A DNA stretch of 64,000 nt, taken from NCBI RefSeq assembly GCF_025698945.1, contig NZ_JAILWM010000003.1:1-64000 (forward strand), read 5' to 3'. Shown here in pieces: positions 58,132 to 64,000 of the stretch; within the stretch, counting starts at the first letter, position 1, and every line of letters begins with the position of its first letter. Below the pieces are notes generated by a model. That model was given only the letters and a program-made list of their open reading frames with translations. It did no database searches and was not told where the DNA came from. The translations under genes were made by a program, and so were the position numbers. This stretch comes from Nitrosopumilus sp. (GTDB lineage Archaea; Thermoproteota; Nitrososphaeria; Nitrososphaerales; Nitrosopumilaceae).

Positions 58132-58701
58132 CTATTCTTTAAAGATAATTCCCTGAAATCTTGAAATTTTTGTAGACTTGTCTTTCCAAGCATCTTTTGG
58201 AAGTCCTGCCTTTTGACATGTGTATTCTAGGAATTCTCTAGTATTCCAACCATATTCAGTTGGAACTTGTGGCAATAGCAAACCTGAGGCATATTGGTTC
58301 TCTACAATTAATCCATCTTTTCCTATCTTAATTATTGATAGATACTGCTCTGGATCATCTACTTTAATCTCTACTGGAGGAGTCAATACTGTCACCTCAA
58401 AGACAAGCTCATCCAACTCATCAATCTCTACCGGCGAAAATCTAGTATCTCTTGTTGCTGCAGAAATTGCAGCATCAACTAATCCTTCTGATAATTTCTT
58501 GATAGGAAGTGGATAACCGATACATCCTCTAAGTGAACCTTTTTTGTTAATAGTTACAAATACTCCTGAACTAAAATCAAATTTAGAATTAAACTCTGAA
58601 TCATTAATCTTTGAATTTGTTCTAAGAAATTCTGTAACTGCTTTTCTTGCCATTCTGACTAGTTCTACTCCATCAGAATTTGAAATCTGGGTTTTTGTCA
58701 T
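58132..58701 (-). CDS. AMMECR1-domain protein (AmmeMemoRadiSam system protein A)
   Basis: 189 residues from ATG 58701. The frame is open to 58857, but that would overlap the divergent radical SAM gene, and the domain starts after MTKTQISN. Typical motifs: GVFVTINKKGSLRGCIGYPLPIKKL (with the invariant Cys), SAATRDTRFSPVEIDELDEL and VPTEYGWNTREFLEYTCQKAGLP. Function unknown; probably modifies or scaffolds the system's substrate. Confidence 0.92.
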   Translation of the reverse strand: MTKTQISNSDGVELVRMARKAVTEFLRTNSKINDSEFNSKFDFSSGVFVTINKKGSLRGCIGYPLPIKKLSEGLVDAAISAATRDTRFSPVEIDELDELVFEVTVLTPPVEIKVDDPEQYLSIIKIGKDGLIVENQYASGLLLPQVPTEYGWNTREFLEYTCQKAGLPKDAWKDKSTKISRFQGIIFKE

Positions 58702-58735
58702 ACGTGTTAAATATGTTAAAACGCAATAAAAAACA

Positions 58736-59806
58736 TTGACAGCTATTCTTGGCAAAGAAGCAGAATTGTATGAGAAATTACCAAATGATAAGGTAAAGTG
58801 TACTGCATGTGCAAGATACTGCGAAATTGGAAGAAACCAAATTGGTTTGTGTGGCATTCGTGGAAACGAAGGTGGTAAATTACAATTGTATGCCTATGGA
58901 AAAGTAATCTCAGGCCATGTTGATCCAATAGAGAAAAAACCACTAATTCATTATTGGCCAGGCAGTAAAATCTATTCTATTGCAACAACTGGATGCAATT
59001 GGCTTTGCAGATATTGTCAAAACTCTGACATTAGTCAGAGACGTAAAGTTGAAGGAATAGATATGACTCCTGAAGATGTAGCAAACACTGCTGTAAAATA
59101 TGGAGCGCATGGAATTGCTTACACATACAATGAACCATCAATCTTCATTGAATTTGCAAGAGACTGTGGATTGGCTGCAAGAAAAAAAGGATTGTTTAAT
59201 GTATTTGTCTCAAATGGATACGATACTCCTGAATCTGTTTCAATGATGAATCAATTCCTAGATGGAATTACTGTAGACTTTAAAGGAAATGCCGAGAAAG
59301 AATTTACAAGAAAATACATTGGAGTGCCCGATCCACAACCAATCTTTGATACTCTTTTAGAGATTAGAGACAAGACAAAGATCCATGTAGAGATCACTGA
59401 TCTTATTGTTCCACAAGTAGGAGATGATTTGGGACATGCAAAAAAACTCTCCAAATTCATTTATGATGAGTTTGGACCAGAGATGCCAATTCATTTTTTG
59501 AGATTCCATGCAGATTACAAAATGATGGAGTTTCCTAGCACTCCAGTTGAAACACTAGAGAAGCATTATCAGGTTGCAAAAGATGTAGGTCTAAAGTATG
59601 TGTACTTGGGAAATGTTCCAGGACACAAGTGGGAGCACACTTACTGTTCTGGATGCAATGAGATTGTGGTTAATCGCTATGGGTTTAACATTAGAGAATG
59701 GCATTTGGATAAAAATAACTGCTGCAGTTTCTGTGGAAACAAAATTCCTATAGAAGGTAAATTACAAAAAGGATACAAACAAGATCGATTTCAAATGGTA
59801 TCCTAA
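58736..59806 (+). CDS. amrS: AmmeMemoRadiSam system radical SAM enzyme
   Basis: 356 residues from TTG 58736. Radical SAM cluster cysteines at 87, 91 and 94 (CNWLCRYC). An N-terminal CTACARYC / LCGIRGNEGG motif probably binds a second metal, and a C-terminal zinc finger has CSGC and CSFC. Divergent from AMMECR1, with 35 bp between starts, so a shared bidirectional promoter controls the whole system. Confidence 0.92.
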   Translation: MTAILGKEAELYEKLPNDKVKCTACARYCEIGRNQIGLCGIRGNEGGKLQLYAYGKVISGHVDPIEKKPLIHYWPGSKIYSIATTGCNWLCRYCQNSDISQRRKVEGIDMTPEDVANTAVKYGAHGIAYTYNEPSIFIEFARDCGLAARKKGLFNVFVSNGYDTPESVSMMNQFLDGITVDFKGNAEKEFTRKYIGVPDPQPIFDTLLEIRDKTKIHVEITDLIVPQVGDDLGHAKKLSKFIYDEFGPEMPIHFLRFHADYKMMEFPSTPVETLEKHYQVAKDVGLKYVYLGNVPGHKWEHTYCSGCNEIVVNRYGFNIREWHLDKNNCCSFCGNKIPIEGKLQKGYKQDRFQMVS

Positions 59807-59855
59807 ATCGATCACACATGAAATTCTTAAATCTCAAAATCGCGTATAATACCCC

Positions 59856-60053
59856 ATGGCAACAAGGGATGATCTGAGAAATGATATTCTCAAGGCCACC
59901 GAAGAGCAGCAAAAATTAATGGAGCAAAGAAAGCCGTATTTGGGTTCAAAAAACAATGAGGATCAAATGAACGCATTCAGACTAACTACAATGATAATGA
60001 AATATGAGGATTTTATCCGTGATACTGAAAGACAGCTAAGAACTATGGCTTGA
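59856..60053 (+). CDS. Small helical protein, unknown
   Basis: 65 residues, coiled-coil-like, MATRDDLRNDILKATEEQQKLMEQRKPYLGSKNNEDQMNAFRLTTMIMKYEDFIRDTERQLRTMA. No Cys. Convergent with rpiA, 2 bp apart. Small conserved thaumarchaeal type; no function recognised. Confidence 0.65.
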   Translation: MATRDDLRNDILKATEEQQKLMEQRKPYLGSKNNEDQMNAFRLTTMIMKYEDFIRDTERQLRTMA

Positions 60054-60055
60054 GG

Positions 60056-60730
60056 CTAAATTATATCGAATTTACCGCCAGTCTTTGCTTTGTAAATGAC
60101 ATCCGGTTTTCTGAGAAAAATACCAGATTCTAAAACGCCAGCCGTCTGCTTTATTTTATGAGATAGATTCTTGGGATTCTTGATTACTCCAAAATCACAA
60201 TCCAAGATTATGTTGCCATTTTCTGTAAAGAATGGGTATCCTCTATCAAGTGATCTTATCTGTGGTTTTCCACCAAGTTTTTGAAGTGATTGTATGACTG
60301 AACTTCTAGCTAGTGGATGTATTTCTACTGGAACTGTTCTTGTGAAATTTTTTACAAATTTTGTCTTGTCTGCCATCACAACAACTTTTTTTGCAAGACT
60401 AAACAAAATGTTCTCTCTAAGCAATGCACCTCCACCACCTTTGATTACATATTTTTGTGAATCAATTTGATCTGCACCATCAAATACTACATCAATGTGA
60501 TTTACTTGATCAGCTTCAATCAGTGGTATTCCAACTTTTTCAGCAATCAATTTTATTTGCATTGATGTTGGAACTCCAACTATTTTGTAATCTTTAAGTT
60601 TGATTAGTTTTCCAAGTGATTCTACAAGAGCAGTAGCTGCTCTGCCACTTCCTAAACCTACAATATAATTATTCTTAACACACTTGAGTGCATCACTTGA
60701 TAATGCCGAAATGGCATCATCATAAGACAA
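60056..60730 (-). CDS. rpiA: Ribose-5-phosphate isomerase A
   Basis: 224 residues with VGLGSGRAATALVESL, VFDGADQID, KGGGGALLRENIL and VMADKTKFV motifs of RpiA. It interconverts ribose-5-P and ribulose-5-P for nucleotide synthesis. Ends the minus-strand gene string at 60730 and touches the coiled-coil gene without gap. Confidence 0.94.
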   Translation of the reverse strand: MSYDDAISALSSDALKCVKNNYIVGLGSGRAATALVESLGKLIKLKDYKIVGVPTSMQIKLIAEKVGIPLIEADQVNHIDVVFDGADQIDSQKYVIKGGGGALLRENILFSLAKKVVVMADKTKFVKNFTRTVPVEIHPLARSSVIQSLQKLGGKPQIRSLDRGYPFFTENGNIILDCDFGVIKNPKNLSHKIKQTAGVLESGIFLRKPDVIYKAKTGGKFDII

Positions 60731-61714
60731 TTACTCTACCTCTGCTTGGTCTAGCTTTGATAGAACTCTCATGATGTCTCCTTTGATCTTATCTAAATCA
60801 TCAGAGTCTTCGTCAAAGTCATCATCTGCAGATGTTGGCTTTGGTTGTTGTTTTGGTTCTGGAAGTGCCTTGTGTTCTGTAATCTTTGCAACTTCTTTGT
60901 TAATGTCAGGTTTTGTATCAAGTGTTTGTTTTGATTCTACTGTTTTTGGACTAACTGACTGAATGATTTCAATTTTGTCTTCCACTTTTGGTTTAGGCTG
61001 AATTATTTCTTTGACAATTTCTTCTTTAGGTTCGATTAGTTGTGTTTGCACAACTTTAGGCTTTGGAATCTCTTGTTTTGTTTCTTTTTCAAATAATGGG
61101 AATTTGGGTTCTATTCTTGAAGAACTAGTTAGTGTTGTAAATTCAAATGATCTTCTGTGTCTTGTTGGTGGAATAATGATTGATTCAGCAGATTCTTTTG
61201 GTTTATCAAAAGAAAATGTCTGCTTGATTGATTGTGAGATTGGTTTTGATTCTTTCTTTGGAATCTCTTTCTCTTGTGTCTTTGGTGTTGGAACTTCTGG
61301 TGTTTGAGGTTTAGAGCTTACAATCTTTGATGATAACTCGTAGAGTCTGTCATCTAATTTTGATAGTTTTTGATCCATCAAAGTGATCAAGCCATCTCCA
61401 ACTGGTCCCAAGTCTGGATGTTTACTTGCTTGCTCTAGTTTTTCTAATCTAGCCAAGATAACTCCAAGTTGATGTTGATATTTCAGTAATAATTTGTCTT
61501 TTTGAATTTTAGAAAACTCAGATTCTGATTGGTATAGTCTTGTAATTGTTTTAGTAAGGATATCTTTTTCAATTTTTAGTGCACTTATCTGACTTTTGAT
61601 ATGTGAACTTGCACCAAGACTAAGTAATTGATTTTTGTCTCGTGGCATTTTACGTACGGCAGCGGCCGTAGCAACGCCGGCTAATGAACTAAGAATAAGG
61701 GCAATTTCTTGCAT
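60731..61714 (-). CDS. Coiled-coil protein with N-terminal hydrophobic helix
   Basis: 327 residues: N-terminal Ala/Leu-rich segment (IALILSSLAGVATAAAVRK, possible membrane anchor), a coiled coil (about 35-145: ISALKIEKDILTKTITRLYQSE), a Lys/Pro/Glu/Thr-rich low-complexity middle (about 150-300) and a C-terminal acidic amphipathic helix (DDFDEDSDDLDKIKGDIMRVLSKLDQAEVE). Possible scaffold or cell-division-type protein; not identified. Confidence 0.7.
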   Translation of the reverse strand: MQEIALILSSLAGVATAAAVRKMPRDKNQLLSLGASSHIKSQISALKIEKDILTKTITRLYQSESEFSKIQKDKLLLKYQHQLGVILARLEKLEQASKHPDLGPVGDGLITLMDQKLSKLDDRLYELSSKIVSSKPQTPEVPTPKTQEKEIPKKESKPISQSIKQTFSFDKPKESAESIIIPPTRHRRSFEFTTLTSSSRIEPKFPLFEKETKQEIPKPKVVQTQLIEPKEEIVKEIIQPKPKVEDKIEIIQSVSPKTVESKQTLDTKPDINKEVAKITEHKALPEPKQQPKPTSADDDFDEDSDDLDKIKGDIMRVLSKLDQAEVE

Positions 61715-61882
61715 CTATGTATACCATTTAATCCAGGAATACTTTCTGCGTTTAGCCTCTGGGAATCCACAACTTGCACATTGGTGATGTCGCTTGTGAA
61801 GTGAGTTCTTACCACATCTTCTACATCTGATGTGAACTTTCTTCTTTGTAAAACCACCCATAGAAGTTGTGCCTTTAGTCAT
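61715..61882 (-). CDS. rpl37e: 50S ribosomal protein L37e
   Basis: 55 residues: [52 protein letters not shown]. Four zinc cysteines (CRRC, CASC) and the basic arms match archaeal L37e exactly. It lies between the Sm-like gene (10 bp gap) and the coiled-coil gene (0 bp), a ribosomal-protein/RNA-binding pair often found together in archaea. Confidence 0.95.
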   Translation of the reverse strand: MTKGTTSMGGFTKKKVHIRCRRCGKNSLHKRHHQCASCGFPEAKRRKYSWIKWYT

Positions 61883-61892
61883 CTCAAATCAC

Positions 61893-62129
61893 CTAATGCT
61901 GTGCTGGTGGAGGGGATATCATAACCACATTGTCTCCTCTAACTACAATGGATCCAAGGCTTTTAGAATCGCCTTCAGTAGGAATCTCCTCTGAAGAATC
62001 GAGTAGCAGGTTCATGTGTTGGTCAAACCCTAAGAGATTACCTCTGATGGTCTTTCCACCTTTGAGTTTTATCAATACAACTTGATTGATACTCTCATCC
62101 AATACTTTTACTGCCATATCAACGGACAT
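61893..62129 (-). CDS. Sm-like (LSm) RNA-binding protein
   Basis: 78 residues with Sm1 VVLIKLKGGKTIRGNLLGFDQHMNLLLDS and Sm2 GSIVVRGDNVVMI. Forms heptameric rings that bind U-rich RNA. Gene order LSm-L37e is common in archaea, which supports both calls. Confidence 0.94.
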   Translation of the reverse strand: MSVDMAVKVLDESINQVVLIKLKGGKTIRGNLLGFDQHMNLLLDSSEEIPTEGDSKSLGSIVVRGDNVVMISPPPAQH

Positions 62130-62186
62130 CTATTTCACTTATTGGCTTTGATATTGAGGGATTATATTAAAATTTCATTGGTGTAA

Positions 62187-62909
62187 CTATGAGCTATGCC
62201 CAGTAAGGCAAGTTTGACACTTTTTTGCAAGATTTTCAATGATTTCAGCTAAAAATCGATTACCTTGACTCTTTGTTGCATCTCTTGGATCACCCCAAAC
62301 TCCGTTTTTAGTTACTTTTGGAAATGATTTACTAGCTAGTTTTCCTAGTTTTGCAACTTCTTGTTTTGACATAGAATCAGTGATTAGTCCTTTTTGAGCA
62401 AATTTCATTTTGACATTCTTTGATATTGCAAGCATTAGAGACGTTTCTACAAATCCTGCATGATCAAAATCTCTTTTCATAAAATGCCAATAAGATAATG
62501 GAAAAACTTTGAGTTTGTTTTTTGATAATTTTCCAAGTTTTACATCAATATCCTTTATTGCATTTTGATTTCCATGATGTCCATTAATTATGAAAACAGT
62601 TTTGATATTATTTTTCAACAATGATTCACACAAATCAATTAGAATTTTTTGCAGAGTTGATTTTGATATACTCAATTGAAAATATGGGGCATGCTCATAT
62701 GAGACTCCGTACGAAATAGTTGGCAAAAGTAGGTAGCCATTCTTTTCTGCTAGTCTTTTTGAGACTTCAGTCACGATATCTGTATCAGTTGAAATTGGTA
62801 GATGTGCTCCGTGCTGCTCAATTGAGCCGACAGGAATGATTGCAATTTGTTTTTTCTTGACAATTGATTCTCTTATAATGGGATCAAATTGGTCTTGGAT
62901 TTTTGTCAT
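62187..62909 (-). CDS. Creatininase-family hydrolase
   Basis: 240 residues from ATG 62909 (an earlier ATG at 62945 would overlap the upstream gene by 31 bp). Metal-binding motifs: GSIEQHGAHLPISTDTDI, YEHAPYF, INGHHGNQNAI and HAGFVETS. Family members include creatininase and the archaeal FAPy deformylase ArfB, which acts in riboflavin and F420 biosynthesis. In an F420-making archaeon ArfB is the likely function, but the motif set does not separate the two. Overlaps the PurU-like gene tail, same strand. Confidence 0.8.
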   Translation of the reverse strand: MTKIQDQFDPIIRESIVKKKQIAIIPVGSIEQHGAHLPISTDTDIVTEVSKRLAEKNGYLLLPTISYGVSYEHAPYFQLSISKSTLQKILIDLCESLLKNNIKTVFIINGHHGNQNAIKDIDVKLGKLSKNKLKVFPLSYWHFMKRDFDHAGFVETSLMLAISKNVKMKFAQKGLITDSMSKQEVAKLGKLASKSFPKVTKNGVWGDPRDATKSQGNRFLAEIIENLAKKCQTCLTGHSS

Positions 62910-62914
62910 TTGAT

Positions 62915-63784
62915 TCACTTGGATTTTATGTGAACCTTTCTCCAACGAACTTCTAGCTTGTTATCAAGATGCATCTTCATTGCTTTGACTAGTGTGTCTG
63001 CTTCAAGCTTCTGTCCCTTTGTTTTTATTTTCTCTAGTGTATCATTTGGATCTACTTTAAAGGAGTCCTGAAAAATAATTGGTCCTTGGTCTAAGTTTTC
63101 AGTTACATAGTGAGATGTTACTCCCACAATTTTTGTTCCTCTCTCATATGCTTGTGCATATGCCAAAGCCCCTGGAAATGCCGGAAGCAATGAGGGATGA
63201 ATGTTAATTATTCTATTTGGATATCTCCAAACAAAGTTAGGACTAAGTATTCTCATGTATCTAGCTAGTGCGATCAAATCAATATCATACTTTTTGCAGA
63301 TCTGAATTATTTTCTCTTCTGCTTTTTGCTGGTCCTTATCATCAACTAAAACAAATGGGATCTTTGCTTTCTTTGCCAATAACTCTAGCGTCTTTTCAGT
63401 TCCAACAATTACTGATATTCTTCCTTTCAGTGATTTTGAGTTTGCAAGTATTGTTTGAAGACAAAGTGGCTCTTTTGTAACAAACACTGCAATATTTTTC
63501 TGCGAATTTGTCTCATGATGTGTACTTACATCCATCTTTTCTTTTTTAGCTAAGCTTTGAATCTCTGAATCAAATTTCTTTATATCGAATGATTTTGTAA
63601 ATGATACTTCTAGATACATTCCAAAAAGTCCTTTAATGACATTTTGATTTACTTTCTCAATATTTCCACCCTTTGAGAATGCAAAGTTAGTAAATGCAGC
63701 TACGATTCCCTCTCTGTCTTTACCTACTACTGTAATTCCAACAACTGTTTTTTTCATGACTTTGTTTGCTGAAGATTTTCTCAT
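62915..63784 (-). CDS. purU: Formyltetrahydrofolate deformylase / PurN-like formyltransferase
   Basis: 289 residues: N-terminal ACT domain (about 12-85, VGITVVGKDREGIVAAFTN) and a formyl transferase domain with NIHPSLLPAFPGA (catalytic Asn and His) and TENLDQGPII (catalytic Asp). This combination is that of PurU, which releases formate from 10-formyl-tetrahydrofolate; archaea may use the fold differently with tetrahydromethanopterin-type cofactors. Starts 30 bp after the tRNA-Leu gene. Confidence 0.85.
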   Translation of the reverse strand: MRKSSANKVMKKTVVGITVVGKDREGIVAAFTNFAFSKGGNIEKVNQNVIKGLFGMYLEVSFTKSFDIKKFDSEIQSLAKKEKMDVSTHHETNSQKNIAVFVTKEPLCLQTILANSKSLKGRISVIVGTEKTLELLAKKAKIPFVLVDDKDQQKAEEKIIQICKKYDIDLIALARYMRILSPNFVWRYPNRIINIHPSLLPAFPGALAYAQAYERGTKIVGVTSHYVTENLDQGPIIFQDSFKVDPNDTLEKIKTKGQKLEADTLVKAMKMHLDNKLEVRWRKVHIKSK

Positions 63785-63814
63785 TATTAATCATTCACAG
63801 AAAAATCAAAATGG

Positions 63815-63899
63815 TGCGGGAGGTGGGATTTGAACCCACGAACTCCTAAGAGATAGGGTCCTAAGCCCTACGCCTTTGACCAGGCTGGGCGACTCCCGC
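63815..63899 (-). tRNA. tRNA-Leu (anticodon TAG)
   Basis: Acceptor GCGGGAG/CTCCCGC, D arm GCCC with loop AGCCTGGTCAAA, anticodon stem TAGGG/CCCTA with loop CTTAGGA (anticodon TAG), an 11-14 nt variable arm (TCTCTTAGGAG) typical of class II tRNA-Leu, T stem GTGGG/CCCAC with loop TTCAAAT, discriminator A. No intron. Confidence 0.95.
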
Positions 63900-63946
63900 A
63901 ACGACCTTGCCATTAAACACAAATTTATCTATTATTGCATAATGAT

Positions 63947-64000
63947 GTGGCGAAATATTTTGGAACAAATGGAATTCGTGGTGTATTTGATGAAGACTTT
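63947..64000 (+). CDS. Phosphohexomutase (phosphoglucosamine/phosphomannomutase), 3' truncated
   Basis: Begins at GTG 63947: VAKYFGTNGIRGVFDEDF, the N-terminal signature of alpha-D-phosphohexomutases (KYFGTNGIRG). A TATA-like tttatc about 25 nt upstream fits a leaderless start. Only 18 codons lie in the window, so substrate specificity cannot be judged. Confidence 0.85.
   Translation, partial: MAKYFGTNGIRGVFDEDF

Noticed and set aside
58702-58857. Longer AMMECR1 start
   Set aside because: It would run across the divergent radical SAM gene start; the AMMECR1 domain begins after ATG 58701.

Overview
This AT-rich window comes from a marine ammonia-oxidising archaeon of the Nitrososphaerota (Thaumarchaeota) and most resembles Nitrosopumilus. 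The strongest evidence is the adjacent pair encoding ADP-forming 4-hydroxybutyrate-CoA ligase and 4-hydroxybutyryl-CoA dehydratase (45968-49664), enzymes of the thaumarchaeal 3-hydroxypropionate/4-hydroxybutyrate CO2-fixation cycle. It is supported by an oxidase operon rich in type 1 copper domains, an archaeal cobalamin operon ending in cobY, archaeal-type ribosomal proteins (S27e, L44e, L37e), a thermosome subunit, an Sm-like protein, AmmeMemoRadiSam genes and many short-leader or leaderless genes with a TATA-like box about 25 nt before the start codon. No rRNA, CRISPR array, insertion sequence or integrase gene was found.

Layout. 1-3.3 kb: a repeat-bearing zinc-ribbon gene cut by the left edge, a Lys-rich coiled-coil protein, small ORFs, heme O synthase and an Lrp regulator. 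3.3-8.7 kb: aspartate-semialdehyde dehydrogenase, then a tightly overlapping five-gene cobalamin operon (threonine-phosphate decarboxylase, a CobQ lacking its glutaminase half, CbiB, CobS, CobY). 8.7-23 kb: ribosomal proteins, adenine deaminase, thermosome, ROK kinase, MtnA, a MIP18/PqqD-like fusion, secreted proteins, tRNA-Arg, an aminotransferase and an F420-NADP oxidoreductase. 23-27.5 kb: terminal oxidase operon with subunit II split into two ORFs, subunit I, a double-cupredoxin subunit and a compact heme A synthase. 27.5-35.5 kb: tRNA-Lys, a divergent two-component pair, methyltransferase, IlvE, a possible structured RNA, aspartokinase, glycosyltransferase and tRNA-Val.

35.5-45.9 kb is the most accessory part. 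A secreted von Willebrand A protein lies between tRNA-Val and a 16-bp copy of the tRNA 3' end, followed by a decayed beta-propeller remnant, which looks like the scar of a tRNA-targeted integration. Next come a secreted two-repeat protein, small zinc and membrane proteins, a FilR1-like regulator, and a compact CcdA / YHS / thioredoxin-fold operon. 45.9-54.7 kb: the carbon-fixation pair, a secreted lysyl-oxidase-like protein, a CFI-box protein, signal peptidase I, thioredoxin, and a cluster of proteins sharing one type of C-terminal zinc ribbon. 54.7-64 kb: tRNA-Ala, a hydantoinase/dihydroorotase-family enzyme, a Met/His-rich secreted protein, the complete AmmeMemoRadiSam trio, RpiA, L37e, Sm-like protein, a creatininase-family enzyme, PurU-like protein, tRNA-Leu and the first codons of a phosphohexomutase.

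The genes connect in three main ways. Cobalamin made by the cob operon would serve the B12-dependent methylmalonyl-CoA mutase of the carbon cycle. Heme O synthase, heme A synthase and the oxidase subunits form one respiratory module. Aspartokinase and aspartate-semialdehyde dehydrogenase start the aspartate amino-acid pathway. The secreted proteins, Met/His-rich protein, CcdA operon and lysyl-oxidase-like protein suggest a copper-centred extracytoplasmic physiology. All functions are read from sequence alone.
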